Source of the DNA: Daejeonella oryzae DSM 19973
GTDB taxonomy: Bacteria; Bacteroidota; Bacteroidia; Sphingobacteriales; Sphingobacteriaceae
Length of the DNA stretch: 64,000 bases
Direction: 5' to 3'
Assembly: GCF_000422945.1 (NCBI RefSeq)
Contig: NZ_AUHA01000003.1
Span: 372,001 to 436,000, forward strand
Shown here: one piece after another, positions 17,582-25,471 of the stretch
How the letters are laid out: each line of letters opens with the position of its first letter
Position numbering within the stretch: position 1 is the stretch's first letter
Translations under genes and position numbers: made by a program
The notes under the pieces: generated by a model
Told to the model about the DNA's origin: nothing
The model's database searches: none
The model's input: the letters and a program-made list of their open reading frames with translations, nothing else

Positions 17582-18586
17582 ATGAAGAATTTTTTATTCA
17601 TTTGTTTAGTTGTATGTTTTGCCGGGAATGCTCAATCCCAAAATTTGGTAATCAACTATTTTGTATCAGACATTTATCCTCAAAGTATCGCTTATTATCC
17701 TGCAAAGAAGCAGTTCATTGTAGGCTCAATGAAAAAGGGACAAATTGCTGCGGTTAATGAAAAGGGAGAATATACAGTTCTTTTAAATGACAGTTCTTTA
17801 GTGGCTACTTCGGGATTGAAAATTAAGGGCAATAATCTTTATGTATTAAGCGGTGATCTGGGTTATTCGTCATATTCATCTGAGAAAAGTAAGTATAATA
17901 TAGCCAGGCTGGTTAAAATAGATCTCCTTTCAAATAAAATTACTTCCGTAATCAATTTAGACACCTTGTTTAAAGGTCCGCATTTTGTAAATGATCTGGC
18001 ATTGGATGATGCCGGCAATATTTATATTACAGATAGCTATTCCCCGGTTATTTATAAAGTCGATGCACAAGGTCAAGCCTCGGTTTTAGTGAGCAGCGAT
18101 TATTTTAAAAGTGACGGTCGGAATCTAAATGGAATTGTATACCATAAACATGGATATTTGCTGGTTGCATTAAGCAAAAGCGGTCAGCTATATAAAATTG
18201 ATTTAAAAGACAGCGTGAAGATTTCTGAAGTAGAAATACAGGGAAATTTTAAGGGGGTTAATGGCTTGCAATTTACCTCAAATAATTTATTGGTGATGTC
18301 GCAGGCCCAGGGTTATAACAAGGTTCATATAATAAACAGCAATAACAGTTGGAAAAATGCCAAAGTATTGCGGACTGATAATTATAAATATATTCATCCG
18401 AATACAGCCGAAACTGTAGGGAATAAAATCTACATTGTAGATTCAAATCTGGATGATCTTAATAGTGGTTCGGGTAAGTCAGATTCTTTTTCTGTGCGGG
18501 TTATTGATCTTCAAAAACGTTTTGCAAGCAAGAAACGGAAAACAAAAGAAGTTACAGTTGGACCAATTCAACGTAAAAAGAATTAA
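17582..18586 (+). CDS. Secreted SMP-30/NHL-type beta-propeller protein
   Basis: 334 residues with a signal peptide (1-20, ending AQSQ). The body shows repeated blades of the type DLALDDAGNIYITDSYSPVIYKVD and GLKIKGNNLYVLSG, as in SMP-30/gluconolactonase-like and NHL propellers. Members bind calcium or hydrolyse lactones, but the catalytic residues cannot be assigned confidently here, so a binding or structural role in the periplasm is equally possible. The C-terminus is very basic (KKRKTKEV). The lipoprotein gene follows 74 bases downstream in the same direction and may be co-transcribed. Confidence 0.7.
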   Translation: MKNFLFICLVVCFAGNAQSQNLVINYFVSDIYPQSIAYYPAKKQFIVGSMKKGQIAAVNEKGEYTVLLNDSSLVATSGLKIKGNNLYVLSGDLGYSSYSSEKSKYNIARLVKIDLLSNKITSVINLDTLFKGPHFVNDLALDDAGNIYITDSYSPVIYKVDAQGQASVLVSSDYFKSDGRNLNGIVYHKHGYLLVALSKSGQLYKIDLKDSVKISEVEIQGNFKGVNGLQFTSNNLLVMSQAQGYNKVHIINSNNSWKNAKVLRTDNYKYIHPNTAETVGNKIYIVDSNLDDLNSGSGKSDSFSVRVIDLQKRFASKKRKTKEVTVGPIQRKKN

Positions 18587-18659
18587 ATTCATTTGTTTTC
18601 AAAGCACTTTGATAAATCTAAAGCTAATGCATTACTGCTAAACTAATATATAATCTATT

Positions 18660-19070
18660 TTGAAACTTCCATCTTTTCAATATTTCCTATTATTCAGTTT
18701 ATTTACTCTTATTCTTAGTAGCTGTAATTCGATAAACGCCGATAAATTATATGGCGAATGGAAATATGTGGAAATTAAGAATCTGGATGTTAATGATCAG
18801 GAAAATATATCAGCCGATGAGCTACAGTTTCAGAACCCGTCTATAAGCTTTTATTCTCCCAATAAACTTTCGATTACGTGGGGCGGAAAAATACTGTCAC
18901 ACGGTACTTTTAAGATGGAAAATCAGATGATAAGGTATACGGAGCTTTTGGAGGATGGCCGGACCCGGGATTTCCCCTTTTTAATTAAGGAGCTTACAGA
19001 TACGGTGCTTATTTTTGAAACGATGATGGCAAATGGCACCCGCATAAAAGCTATAAAGAAAGCGTATTAA
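18660..19070 (+). CDS. Lipocalin-like small lipoprotein
   Basis: 136 residues starting at TTG (18660); no ATG is available before the signal sequence. Residues 1-21 form a lipoprotein signal with lipobox LSSC (19-22), so Cys22 would be lipidated. KLYGEWKYVEI (30-40) resembles the GxW opening of lipocalin-like domains of Bacteroidota, followed by beta-rich sequence of the right length. Ligand unknown. Its stop codon abuts that of the convergent small gene (19071-19256). Confidence 0.7.
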   Translation: MKLPSFQYFLLFSLFTLILSSCNSINADKLYGEWKYVEIKNLDVNDQENISADELQFQNPSISFYSPNKLSITWGGKILSHGTFKMENQMIRYTELLEDGRTRDFPFLIKELTDTVLIFETMMANGTRIKAIKKAY

Positions 19071-19256
19071 TTATTCTATACTATCATCATAAACCATTGC
19101 ATAAAAGTCAAATTTGCTTTTGGTTCCCTGCATTGGTAAAGAGATAATAACATCACGATCAAACTTCTTGCAAATATTCAATAAATCTTCAACCGAATTC
19201 ACTTCAATTGCTCTTTTAGCTTTTTTATCGTCGGCATGACTTAATTCAACTTTCAT
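19071..19256 (-). CDS. Small conserved-looking hypothetical protein
   Basis: 61 residues. No signal peptide or membrane segment. The mix of charged residues and the EVNSVEDLLNICKKFDRDVIISL stretch look like a small alpha/beta domain rather than a random frame. ATG preceded by an A-rich stretch typical of Bacteroidota starts. The stop directly abuts the stop of the lipoprotein gene on the other strand (tail to tail). No function can be suggested. Confidence 0.6.
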   Translation of the reverse strand: MKVELSHADDKKAKRAIEVNSVEDLLNICKKFDRDVIISLPMQGTKSKFDFYAMVYDDSIE

Positions 19257-19410
19257 ATCTTTTTTGTGATTTTGGCTAACATACTTATTTTATTAAATAA
19301 AAATCGGTTCGCCTATAGTTTTTGTTTTTATGCTAAATGAATCAGGCTGATTTTATCCCAAAAAGAGAAGCGATTTACAATTTCCTGTCTTTAAATTTCT
19401 CCGGGAAATA

Positions 19411-19442
19411 AAAAGCCTGAAATTATATAATTTCAGGCTTTT
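19411..19442 (-). terminator. Terminator downstream of tRNA-Ser
   Basis: Near-perfect palindrome AAAAGCCTGAAATTA / TAATTTCAGGCTTTT with a minimal loop, A-rich on one side and T-rich on the other, so it can act in both directions. It lies 12 bases past the 3' end of the tRNA on the minus strand. Confidence 0.75.
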
Positions 19443-19454
19443 TGCATTTTTAAG

Positions 19455-19541
19455 CGGAGAGCTAGGGATTCGAACCCCAGGAACCTGTAACAGTTCAACA
19501 GTTTTCAAGACTGCCGCAATCGACCACTCTGCCAGCTCTCC
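19455..19541 (-). tRNA. tRNA-Ser (anticodon TGA)
   Basis: 87-nt class II tRNA. Acceptor strands GGAGAGC and GCTCTCC pair perfectly; the T arm has GGTTCGAATCC; the anticodon loop CTTGAAA gives anticodon TGA (bases 19507-19505), reading UCA/UCG-type serine codons; a long variable arm lies between the anticodon and T arms as expected for serine. The discriminator is G. CCA is not encoded, as is usual in Bacteroidota. A strong hairpin follows at 19411-19442. Confidence 0.95.
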
Positions 19542-19646
19542 GCCACAAAAGTACAAACTCAAGTCAATTCTGCAAATTAAGATTGTGTTTATTTCTTTTA
19601 TTTGTCCTAACTATCAGATATTGAACAGGAAATATTTTCTGTAAAT

Positions 19647-20633
19647 CTATTTTTTGGTGAGATTAGCCTGCGGATCGGGGCTTCTGAAGCTGTTAAAATG
19701 TGGTTTAACTATCTTAATACTTCGTTTTGAAAGATCAATACTGGCATTTAATTCAAAACCTACAAGGATGATGAGTGAATTTAAATAGAGCCAGATCATA
19801 AGCACCAGCAAAGTTCCTATTGATCCATATACTTTATTATAAGTTCCGAAATTATTGATGTAATAGGAGAAACCGGCAAAAGTTAAAATAGCCAGAATGG
19901 TAGCCATCCAGGAACCGGCACTAAAAAATTTCCATTTTTTGGCGTGTGCCGGTCCATATCTGTATAATATTGAAATGGTGACAAAGTAAATGCAGATTAA
20001 AATAATCCATCTTCCCAGATTTATAATGAATATCCAGAATGCATCCTTAAATCCCATTTCTGATTTTAGGTAAGAGAAGATGTATTCACCGATAGTGATG
20101 ATTACCAGTCCGGAAATAAGTGCAAAAGCGATAATCAGGGTTAAATATAATGCAACTAAACGCTGCTTAATCCAGGTTCGGGTTTCAATAATCAGTGATG
20201 ATTTATTGAAGGCTTCCATTAGAGTATGTACGCCATTGGTTGCAAAGAAAAGGGCGAATATGAAACCAAAGGATAATAATTTAGAATTTTGATTTTTTAC
20301 AATATCTTCTAATGTTGACTCTACCGCCAGGTACGCACTGGTTGGAAGAACCAAAGAAATTAAGTTTAATAACTGATCCTGAAAATTAGTTATAGGGATG
20401 TATGGAATTAGTGTAAATAAAAAAATGATGGCCGGAAAAATAGCCAGCATGAAATTATAGGCCAGCGAAGAAGCTTTATTAACCAGAGAATCCTTACCTA
20501 TTTCCTGGAAAAAGAAAGTAGCAACAGTAAATAATGGCAAAGGACTAAATCCCGGAAGGATCATTACTTTAGACCACTCTACCAATATGTAATAAGGTTT
20601 AAACTTTAATAAAAATTTGTGAAGCCAGTTCAT
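19647..20633 (-). CDS. YihY/BrkB-family inner-membrane protein
   Basis: 328 residues with six hydrophobic segments between about 45 and 295. KASSLAYNFMLAIFPAIIFLFTLIPYIP near residues 53-80 is the family hallmark. YihY/BrkB proteins were once thought to be RNase BN; that was a misassignment and their role (possibly transport) is open. It is the last gene of the leftward PASTA - rhodanese - mltG - thioesterase unit, 6 bases after the thioesterase stop. Confidence 0.85.
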   Translation of the reverse strand: MNWLHKFLLKFKPYYILVEWSKVMILPGFSPLPLFTVATFFFQEIGKDSLVNKASSLAYNFMLAIFPAIIFLFTLIPYIPITNFQDQLLNLISLVLPTSAYLAVESTLEDIVKNQNSKLLSFGFIFALFFATNGVHTLMEAFNKSSLIIETRTWIKQRLVALYLTLIIAFALISGLVIITIGEYIFSYLKSEMGFKDAFWIFIINLGRWIILICIYFVTISILYRYGPAHAKKWKFFSAGSWMATILAILTFAGFSYYINNFGTYNKVYGSIGTLLVLMIWLYLNSLIILVGFELNASIDLSKRSIKIVKPHFNSFRSPDPQANLTKK

Positions 20634-20639
20634 TAAATT

Positions 20640-21047
20640 TTAATTAAAAAATATCTTCAACCTGTTCAAAAAATCTTCGGATGGCATGCAAGGTTTATTT
20701 CGTTTGATATCAACAAATACAAGCGTGGTTTCGCCAATATTGATTAAATCCCCGCTTTCATTATATAATTCATATTGAAAATGAATCCTGACCGAGGGAA
20801 GTTTAGCTATAATTACTTTTACAGTAATTTCTTCATCGTACAAAGCCGGCTTGATAAATTTACATTTTAAATCCAAAACAGGCATAATAATACCCGATTC
20901 TTCCATTGATTTGTAACTCATACCCAGACTTCTGAGCATTTCAACTCTCCCAACTTCATAAAACTGAGCATAGTTGCCATAATACATATAGCCCATCTGA
21001 TCAGTTTCTGCATACCTTACCCGAAGTTTTGTGGAATGTATGAACAT
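20640..21047 (-). CDS. YbgC-like acyl-CoA thioesterase (hot-dog fold)
   Basis: 135 residues, standard single hot-dog domain. VRYAETDQMGYMYYGNY at 10-26 contains the catalytic Asp16 of the 4HBT/YbgC type. Hydrolyses acyl-CoA or acyl-ACP thioesters; chain-length preference cannot be read from sequence. Its start codon overlaps the mltG stop by one base (TAATG type), indicating translational coupling in the cell-wall operon. A second thioesterase of the same superfamily is encoded at 24491-24913. Confidence 0.85.
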   Translation of the reverse strand: MFIHSTKLRVRYAETDQMGYMYYGNYAQFYEVGRVEMLRSLGMSYKSMEESGIIMPVLDLKCKFIKPALYDEEITVKVIIAKLPSVRIHFQYELYNESGDLINIGETTLVFVDIKRNKPCMPSEDFLNRLKIFFN

Positions 21048-22096
21048 TACTTCTTAATATTTTTATCGTTTAACGCTTTTTGAAATTTGCGGGCATTTAC
21101 AAGATGTTCTGACAAGGTAGAGGCAAATGCATGATAACCTGAAAAATCTTCTTTAGCACACATATATATATATTCATGCTTTGAATAATTCAATACGGCA
21201 TCAATAGCATTTATGCTTGGCATAGCAATAGGTCCCGGGGGAAGTCCTTTATTTAAATACGTGTTGTATGGTGAATCTTTGCGAAGATGTTTGTTCAGTA
21301 CTCTTCTGATAGTAAAATCATTATTGGCAAAAATTACCGTTGGATCCGCTTCCAGCTTGATACCCTTATTAAAACGATTCATATATAAACCGGCAATAAC
21401 TGGCATTTCTTTATCATGTAAAGCTTCGCCATCAACTATTGAAGCCAAAATACTAACCTGAACAGGAGTTAATCCTATCTTTTCAGCTTTTGCTTTCCTT
21501 TCGGCATTCCAAAATTTCTGGTACTCCGTGTGCATTCTGCTAAAGAATTTTTCTGCAGAAGTGTTCCAGTACAGTTCATAAGAATTAGGTATAAACATGA
21601 CATAAACGGAACTGGTATCAAATCCGAATTTTTGAACATATTCTGCAGAATCTAATAAATTAATGATTGATGCAGAATCTGCTTCAATTTTTTTAGCGAC
21701 CATTCCCGCAAAGGTTTCTTTAAGTCTTACGTTTTGATATCCTAATTTAACAGGTTCCTGATTTCCGGATTTCAGCATATTAATGAACTTACGGTTGCTC
21801 ATTCCTTTTTCAAGTTTGTATTTGCCGGGCTTTACATCAATATAATCCATGTTTTGAGCTGACCACAAAAATGTTGCGGTATCTTTTACTATTTTTTGAT
21901 CTTTAATAGATTTCAAAACATCATTAAATTCAGAACCGGTTGGGATATATAAATATTCCTGCTCACCGGTTACATTGGCACTAAAAAAATTCAGATAATA
22001 ATTATACGCAGTTACGCTGAGAATTAAGATTAGTAATCCTGCCAACGCAATCCCCACTTTAATACCAAAGCTTAATTTATTTGATTTTTCTGTCAT
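21047..22096 (-). CDS. mltG: Endolytic murein transglycosylase MltG
   Basis: 349 residues: short cytoplasmic tail, membrane anchor about 12-34, LysM-like region, then the YceG/MltG catalytic domain. LEADPTVIF (248-256) and PYNTYLNKGLPPGPIAMPS (276-294) are diagnostic. In E. coli the catalytic Glu lies in ASIVEKET; here the aligned stretch is ASIVDGEA (218-225), placing Asp222 at that position and Glu224 two further on. MltG cuts nascent glycan strands and sets their length. Sits between a rhodanese gene (26 bases upstream) and a thioesterase gene (1-base overlap). Confidence 0.9.
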   Translation of the reverse strand: MTEKSNKLSFGIKVGIALAGLLILILSVTAYNYYLNFFSANVTGEQEYLYIPTGSEFNDVLKSIKDQKIVKDTATFLWSAQNMDYIDVKPGKYKLEKGMSNRKFINMLKSGNQEPVKLGYQNVRLKETFAGMVAKKIEADSASIINLLDSAEYVQKFGFDTSSVYVMFIPNSYELYWNTSAEKFFSRMHTEYQKFWNAERKAKAEKIGLTPVQVSILASIVDGEALHDKEMPVIAGLYMNRFNKGIKLEADPTVIFANNDFTIRRVLNKHLRKDSPYNTYLNKGLPPGPIAMPSINAIDAVLNYSKHEYIYMCAKEDFSGYHAFASTLSEHLVNARKFQKALNDKNIKK

Positions 22097-22122
22097 TTGT
22101 CTTCAATTTGTTAATTTGAATT

Positions 22123-22431
22123 CTATACTAAATTTTGATTTACTTTTCTCCATGCAAGTAAACCCCCATGCAGATTTTTAACGTTTAAAAATCCATTGTC
22201 TGTTAAAACCCGGCGGGCGGTTTCGCTTCTTAAACCTCGCTGACAAACCACTATTATTTGCTGCCGTTTATCGTAATTCAGTTCTTCTATTGTTCTTATT
22301 AAGATTCCCAAAGGTATATTAACGCCACCAATGTTAAACGTATGGAACTCGAGTTCTTCGCGTACATCTATAATCAGAATGGGTTCAGAATTATCGCATA
22401 ACTGCTTTAATTCATATGCGGAAATGTTCAT
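22123..22431 (-). CDS. Single-domain rhodanese-like protein
   Basis: 102 residues, one rhodanese domain. The active-site loop CQRGLRS (63-69) keeps the catalytic Cys63, and DVREELEFHTFNIGGVNIPLG is the usual N-terminal signature. Likely carries persulfide sulfur or acts as a thiosulfate sulfurtransferase in the cytoplasm. One base separates its start from the stop of the upstream PASTA gene, so the two are co-transcribed. Confidence 0.9.
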   Translation of the reverse strand: MNISAYELKQLCDNSEPILIIDVREELEFHTFNIGGVNIPLGILIRTIEELNYDKRQQIIVVCQRGLRSETARRVLTDNGFLNVKNLHGGLLAWRKVNQNLV

Positions 22432-22432
22432 T

Positions 22433-23200
22433 TTAATTATCGTTAGATAATACTACATCAACCTGCGTTCCAATGCTCACTTTACTTAATGAATCGCTTA
22501 AAGCGGGGAATTGCTTGGTGATCCGGGCATTTAACGTATCTGTTAAAATTCCTTCGTAGGTAATACTTCCCAGATTTAAAGAAGATCCTAATAATGAAAG
22601 ACGTGCTTCATTTAAGTTCAATCCCAGCAGATTGGGTAAATCAACTTCGCTGGCACCCATTCCGTCCCCTAAAACAAGACTGATTCTCGAACCTTTTGGA
22701 ACCTGTTGATTTGTAGAAATCGACTGTCCTCCGAAAGAAATCTGCAGAACCACATCACGTGCTACATCCGATGTATAAGTGGTATCACCAAGTTTTAATC
22801 CGTAATTATTAAGGATGGCCCGGGCTTCTAAAAAGGTTTTCCCGTCAATATCCGGGAAGTTGATATTGGGTGCCTGACGGGTTATTATGGTCAGATAAAT
22901 TGTACGGTTCTGTTTTACATTGGTGTTTGCATCAGGGTCTTGCTCAACTACTTCGCCCGGTTTTTTATCATTTAAATACACCGAATCAATTTGATACCTT
23001 AACCCTTTTGACTCCAGGAGCTGAATTGCTTCTTCAACCGATAATCCTTTTAACTTAGGTACCGGTAATCCTTCTCCGTGGCGGGTATATAAATTTAAAC
23101 TATAAAAAATTATGGCTAAAAAAACCACTATTGATACAATTGCGATGATGAAATTATTGCGGAAGTTTTTAGTACGCAGGTAGTTATAAAATTTACTCAT
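22433..23200 (-). CDS. Membrane-anchored protein with three PASTA domains
   Basis: 255 residues from the ATG at 23200; a further 29 residues are open upstream (to 23287) but would place odd hydrophobic sequence before the anchor, so I reject them. Membrane helix about 17-36, then three PASTA repeats (about 45-112, 115-185 and 188-252), each with the L-x-V-x-E-A pattern. PASTA domains bind uncrosslinked peptidoglycan or muropeptides. No kinase domain is attached, unlike PrkC/PknB. First gene of the leftward operon that includes mltG and divergent from ddl, all consistent with cell-wall work. 288 bases of promoter region separate it from ddl. Confidence 0.85.
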   Translation of the reverse strand: MSKFYNYLRTKNFRNNFIIAIVSIVVFLAIIFYSLNLYTRHGEGLPVPKLKGLSVEEAIQLLESKGLRYQIDSVYLNDKKPGEVVEQDPDANTNVKQNRTIYLTIITRQAPNINFPDIDGKTFLEARAILNNYGLKLGDTTYTSDVARDVVLQISFGGQSISTNQQVPKGSRISLVLGDGMGASEVDLPNLLGLNLNEARLSLLGSSLNLGSITYEGILTDTLNARITKQFPALSDSLSKVSIGTQVDVVLSNDN

Positions 23201-23488
23201 TGTGCTGGTAACGGTGGTTAATTTGTATAATAAATGCCAGATGTTGCAAACGCTTAAAGCTAAATAAGCACTGACAATAATATACAATGTATACGATCAA
23301 ATGCCAAACTTAAATCAAATATTAGGATAATGGAAGATAATAATTGCGACAGTTTATTATTCAAACTATTAACAATTATATTTGGCGCCAGCCATTAGTA
23401 TTTTAATTCCAAATGCAATGTGGTTCAGTGGCCAGTACATTAATATTTTTATTATTGAAAAAATATTGATCTAAATATCAAATAAAGA

Positions 23489-24475
23489 ATGAAAAAAACG
23501 ATTGCTTTAGTTACCGGAGGATTTACCGGAGAATCTGTAATCTCATTGAAAAGCGCAGAGGTTATCGGTAAAAATTTAGATCCTGATAAATTTAATGTTT
23601 ACAAAATCATTATCACTAAAGAAAGCTGGTATTACCAGGATGAGGAATTAAAGAATCATGAAATTGACCGGAATGATTTTTCTTTAGCTCTGAACGGCGA
23701 TCATGTGAAATTTGATTGTGTGTTTATAGGTTTGCATGGTTCTCCGGGTGAAGATGGAAAACTACAGGGTTATTTTGATATGCTATCCATACCATATACA
23801 ACCTGTGATGCGCTTACTTCTGCAATAACCATGAATAAAGGGTATACCAAAGCAATTGTTGACGAAGTTGAAGACTTATTTACTGCACGTTCCAGACAAT
23901 TATTTGTGAACGGCGAAGAAAGTATTCAGAAAGTCAGCGCAGATCTTTCATTTCCGCTTTTTGTAAAACCGAATAACGGAGGAAGCAGCATTGGAATGAG
24001 TAAAGTGAAGAGTTCCGGTGAACTTCCTGAAGCTTTAAACAAAGCTTTCGCTGAAGATTCTCAGGTTTTGGTAGAAGAATTTATTAAAGGCCGTGAATTT
24101 ACTATTGGTGTTTATAAAGGTAAAGAGGGAATAAAGGTTCTTCCGGCTACCGAAATAATCACGTCGAAAGAGTTTTTTGACTTTGAAGCTAAATATACAA
24201 CGGGTGTTTCTGAAGAGATTACTCCCGGCAGGATGAACTCTGAAGAATTGAATCGGGTAGAAGAAGTAGTGAAAAATGTTTACAGCGTTCTAAACTGTAA
24301 AGGAGTTGTTCGTATTGATTATATCCTTGAAGAAGAATCGGCTAAATTTTATTTTATTGAAATTAATACGGTTCCCGGTCAGTCAGAAAATAGTATCATT
24401 CCTCAACAAGTTAGAGCTGCAGGAAGAACTATTAAAGATTTTTATACTGAGCTTATAGAAGTAGTACTGGATTAA
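23489..24475 (+). CDS. ddl: D-alanine--D-alanine ligase
   Basis: 328 residues, ATP-grasp ligase making D-Ala-D-Ala for peptidoglycan stems. The N-terminal Ddl signature appears as GGFTGESVISLKSA (11-24), a variant of GGxSSExxVSxxSA; GGSSIGMSKV in the middle and EINTVPGQSENSIIPQQ near the C-terminus provide the ATP/Mg and D-Ala-binding residues. C-terminal signature is intact (GxSE rather than GxT). Divergent from the PASTA gene. A terminator hairpin overlaps its stop codon (24461-24492). Confidence 0.93.
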   Translation: MKKTIALVTGGFTGESVISLKSAEVIGKNLDPDKFNVYKIIITKESWYYQDEELKNHEIDRNDFSLALNGDHVKFDCVFIGLHGSPGEDGKLQGYFDMLSIPYTTCDALTSAITMNKGYTKAIVDEVEDLFTARSRQLFVNGEESIQKVSADLSFPLFVKPNNGGSSIGMSKVKSSGELPEALNKAFAEDSQVLVEEFIKGREFTIGVYKGKEGIKVLPATEIITSKEFFDFEAKYTTGVSEEITPGRMNSEELNRVEEVVKNVYSVLNCKGVVRIDYILEEESAKFYFIEINTVPGQSENSIIPQQVRAAGRTIKDFYTELIEVVLD

Positions 24476-24492
24476 TCCGGTACTACTTTTTT
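24461..24492 (+). terminator. Terminator overlapping the ddl stop codon
   Basis: GTAGTACTGG pairs with CCGGTACTAC (one G-T pair) around ATTAAT, then seven T. The stop codon of ddl is in the loop region, so the last codons of the gene form the stem. The convergent thioesterase ends here as well, and the palindrome could serve it too. Confidence 0.85.
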
Positions 24493-24913
24493 AAATAGAA
24501 TATCGCGTAATCATTTCTTCAGATACTTTCATTCCTCGGCCACTTTTTATATCAATCATTACATAATCAAACCAACCGTTGCAGGCAACTTTATTGTTTT
24601 TCTTAATCTTAATTTCAAATTTTACTCGGCAACCTTTCGTGTTGATGCTCTCAATTCCGGTTTCAACAGTAAATAAATCGCCTAATCCCAAAGGCCTTTT
24701 ATAATCTACAAAAGCTGCCCTAACTACCCATCCGTAACCCTGTTTCAGAAAATCTTCCATGGGCATGCCGTATGAAGTTTCCATTTGTTCATATCTGGCA
24801 GCGAGCACATAATCAAAATAAGTACTGTTATGCACATGATTAAACATATCAATATCATCAGGCCTTACTTTAAATTCACTGATAAACGTGCTGTAGATAG
24901 GTGTTTCTTGCAT
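24491..24913 (-). CDS. Acyl-CoA thioesterase (4HBT superfamily)
   Basis: 140 residues, single hot-dog domain: VRPDDIDMFNHVHNSTYFDYVLAARYEQME has the D-x-D/N-H pattern of 4-hydroxybenzoyl-CoA thioesterase-like enzymes (catalytic Asp in DIDMFNHV). Distinct in sequence from the thioesterase at 20640-21047. Substrate unknown. Single gene convergent with ddl and ending at the shared hairpin; upstream the rpsO promoter reads away. Confidence 0.85.
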   Translation of the reverse strand: MQETPIYSTFISEFKVRPDDIDMFNHVHNSTYFDYVLAARYEQMETSYGMPMEDFLKQGYGWVVRAAFVDYKRPLGLGDLFTVETGIESINTKGCRVKFEIKIKKNNKVACNGWFDYVMIDIKSGRGMKVSEEMITRYSI

Positions 24914-25000
24914 TCTGCAAAGATGCTTGTTTTTTCAGAAAATCAAATCCTGCAATATATTAATAGCACAATCTGATCTAAATTCATACGTAATATTTCC

Positions 25001-25031
25001 TTGTTTAAATCACCTTCAATTCCTATCTTTG
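25001..25031 (+). promoter_or_regulatory. Bacteroidota-type promoter of rpsO
   Basis: TTG at 25001-25003 and TATCTTTG at 25024-25031 match the -33 TTTG / -7 TAnnTTTG pattern of Bacteroidota primary sigma factor with a 20-base spacer. Transcription would start about 45 bases before the rpsO ATG. Confidence 0.75.
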
Positions 25032-25075
25032 CGCCTAATTGTTTATTTATTAACCGCTTTAATATTATTCACGTA

Positions 25076-25354
25076 ATGTATTTAAGTAACGAATTCAAGG
25101 CAGAAATTTTTGCCAAACACGGTAAAGGCGCAACCGATACAGGTTCAGCTGAAGGCCAGGTAGCTTTGTTTACCGCTCGTATTGCTCATTTAACCGGGCA
25201 TCTGAAGAAAAATAAGAAAGATTTTTCAACTCAATTATCTCTTCAGAAATTAGTTGGTAAGCGTCGTGCTTTGTTAGCATACCTTTTCAAAAAGGATATT
25301 AACAGATACCGTGCTATCATCAAAGCATTGCAGTTAAGAGATATCATTAAATAA
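25076..25354 (+). CDS. rpsO: 30S ribosomal protein S15
   Basis: 92 residues from the ATG at 25076; the longer frame from 25001 would begin inside the promoter and is rejected. The segment TDTGSAEGQVALFTARIAHLTGHLKKNKKD is the S15 signature, followed by KRRALLAYL near the C-terminus. S15 binds 16S rRNA helix 22 region early in 30S assembly. Followed by a terminator and then pnp, the classic rpsO-pnp order. Confidence 0.97.
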   Translation: MYLSNEFKAEIFAKHGKGATDTGSAEGQVALFTARIAHLTGHLKKNKKDFSTQLSLQKLVGKRRALLAYLFKKDINRYRAIIKALQLRDIIK

Positions 25355-25372
25355 TCTTAGCAAAACTATGTT

Positions 25373-25400
25373 AAGCCATCTCCTTAGAGATGGCTTTTTA
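25373..25400 (+). terminator. Terminator between rpsO and pnp
   Basis: AAGCCATCTC / GAGATGGCTT with loop CTTA and a T run. It is 18 bases past the rpsO stop. In E. coli a similar hairpin partly terminates and partly reads through into pnp. Confidence 0.85.
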
Positions 25401-25471
25401 ATTTAAAAAAAAACGTTCATATAAAAAATGATGTGCTCTAAAGAGGAAAAGTACATCGCACATATAAAAAG

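Noticed and set aside
23201-23287. Longer PASTA protein from 23287
   Set aside because: The extra 29 residues lack family similarity and the ATG at 23200 gives a normal N-terminus before the membrane helix.
25001-25075. Extended rpsO frame from TTG 25001
   Set aside because: It begins within the promoter and S15 homology starts at the ATG at 25076.
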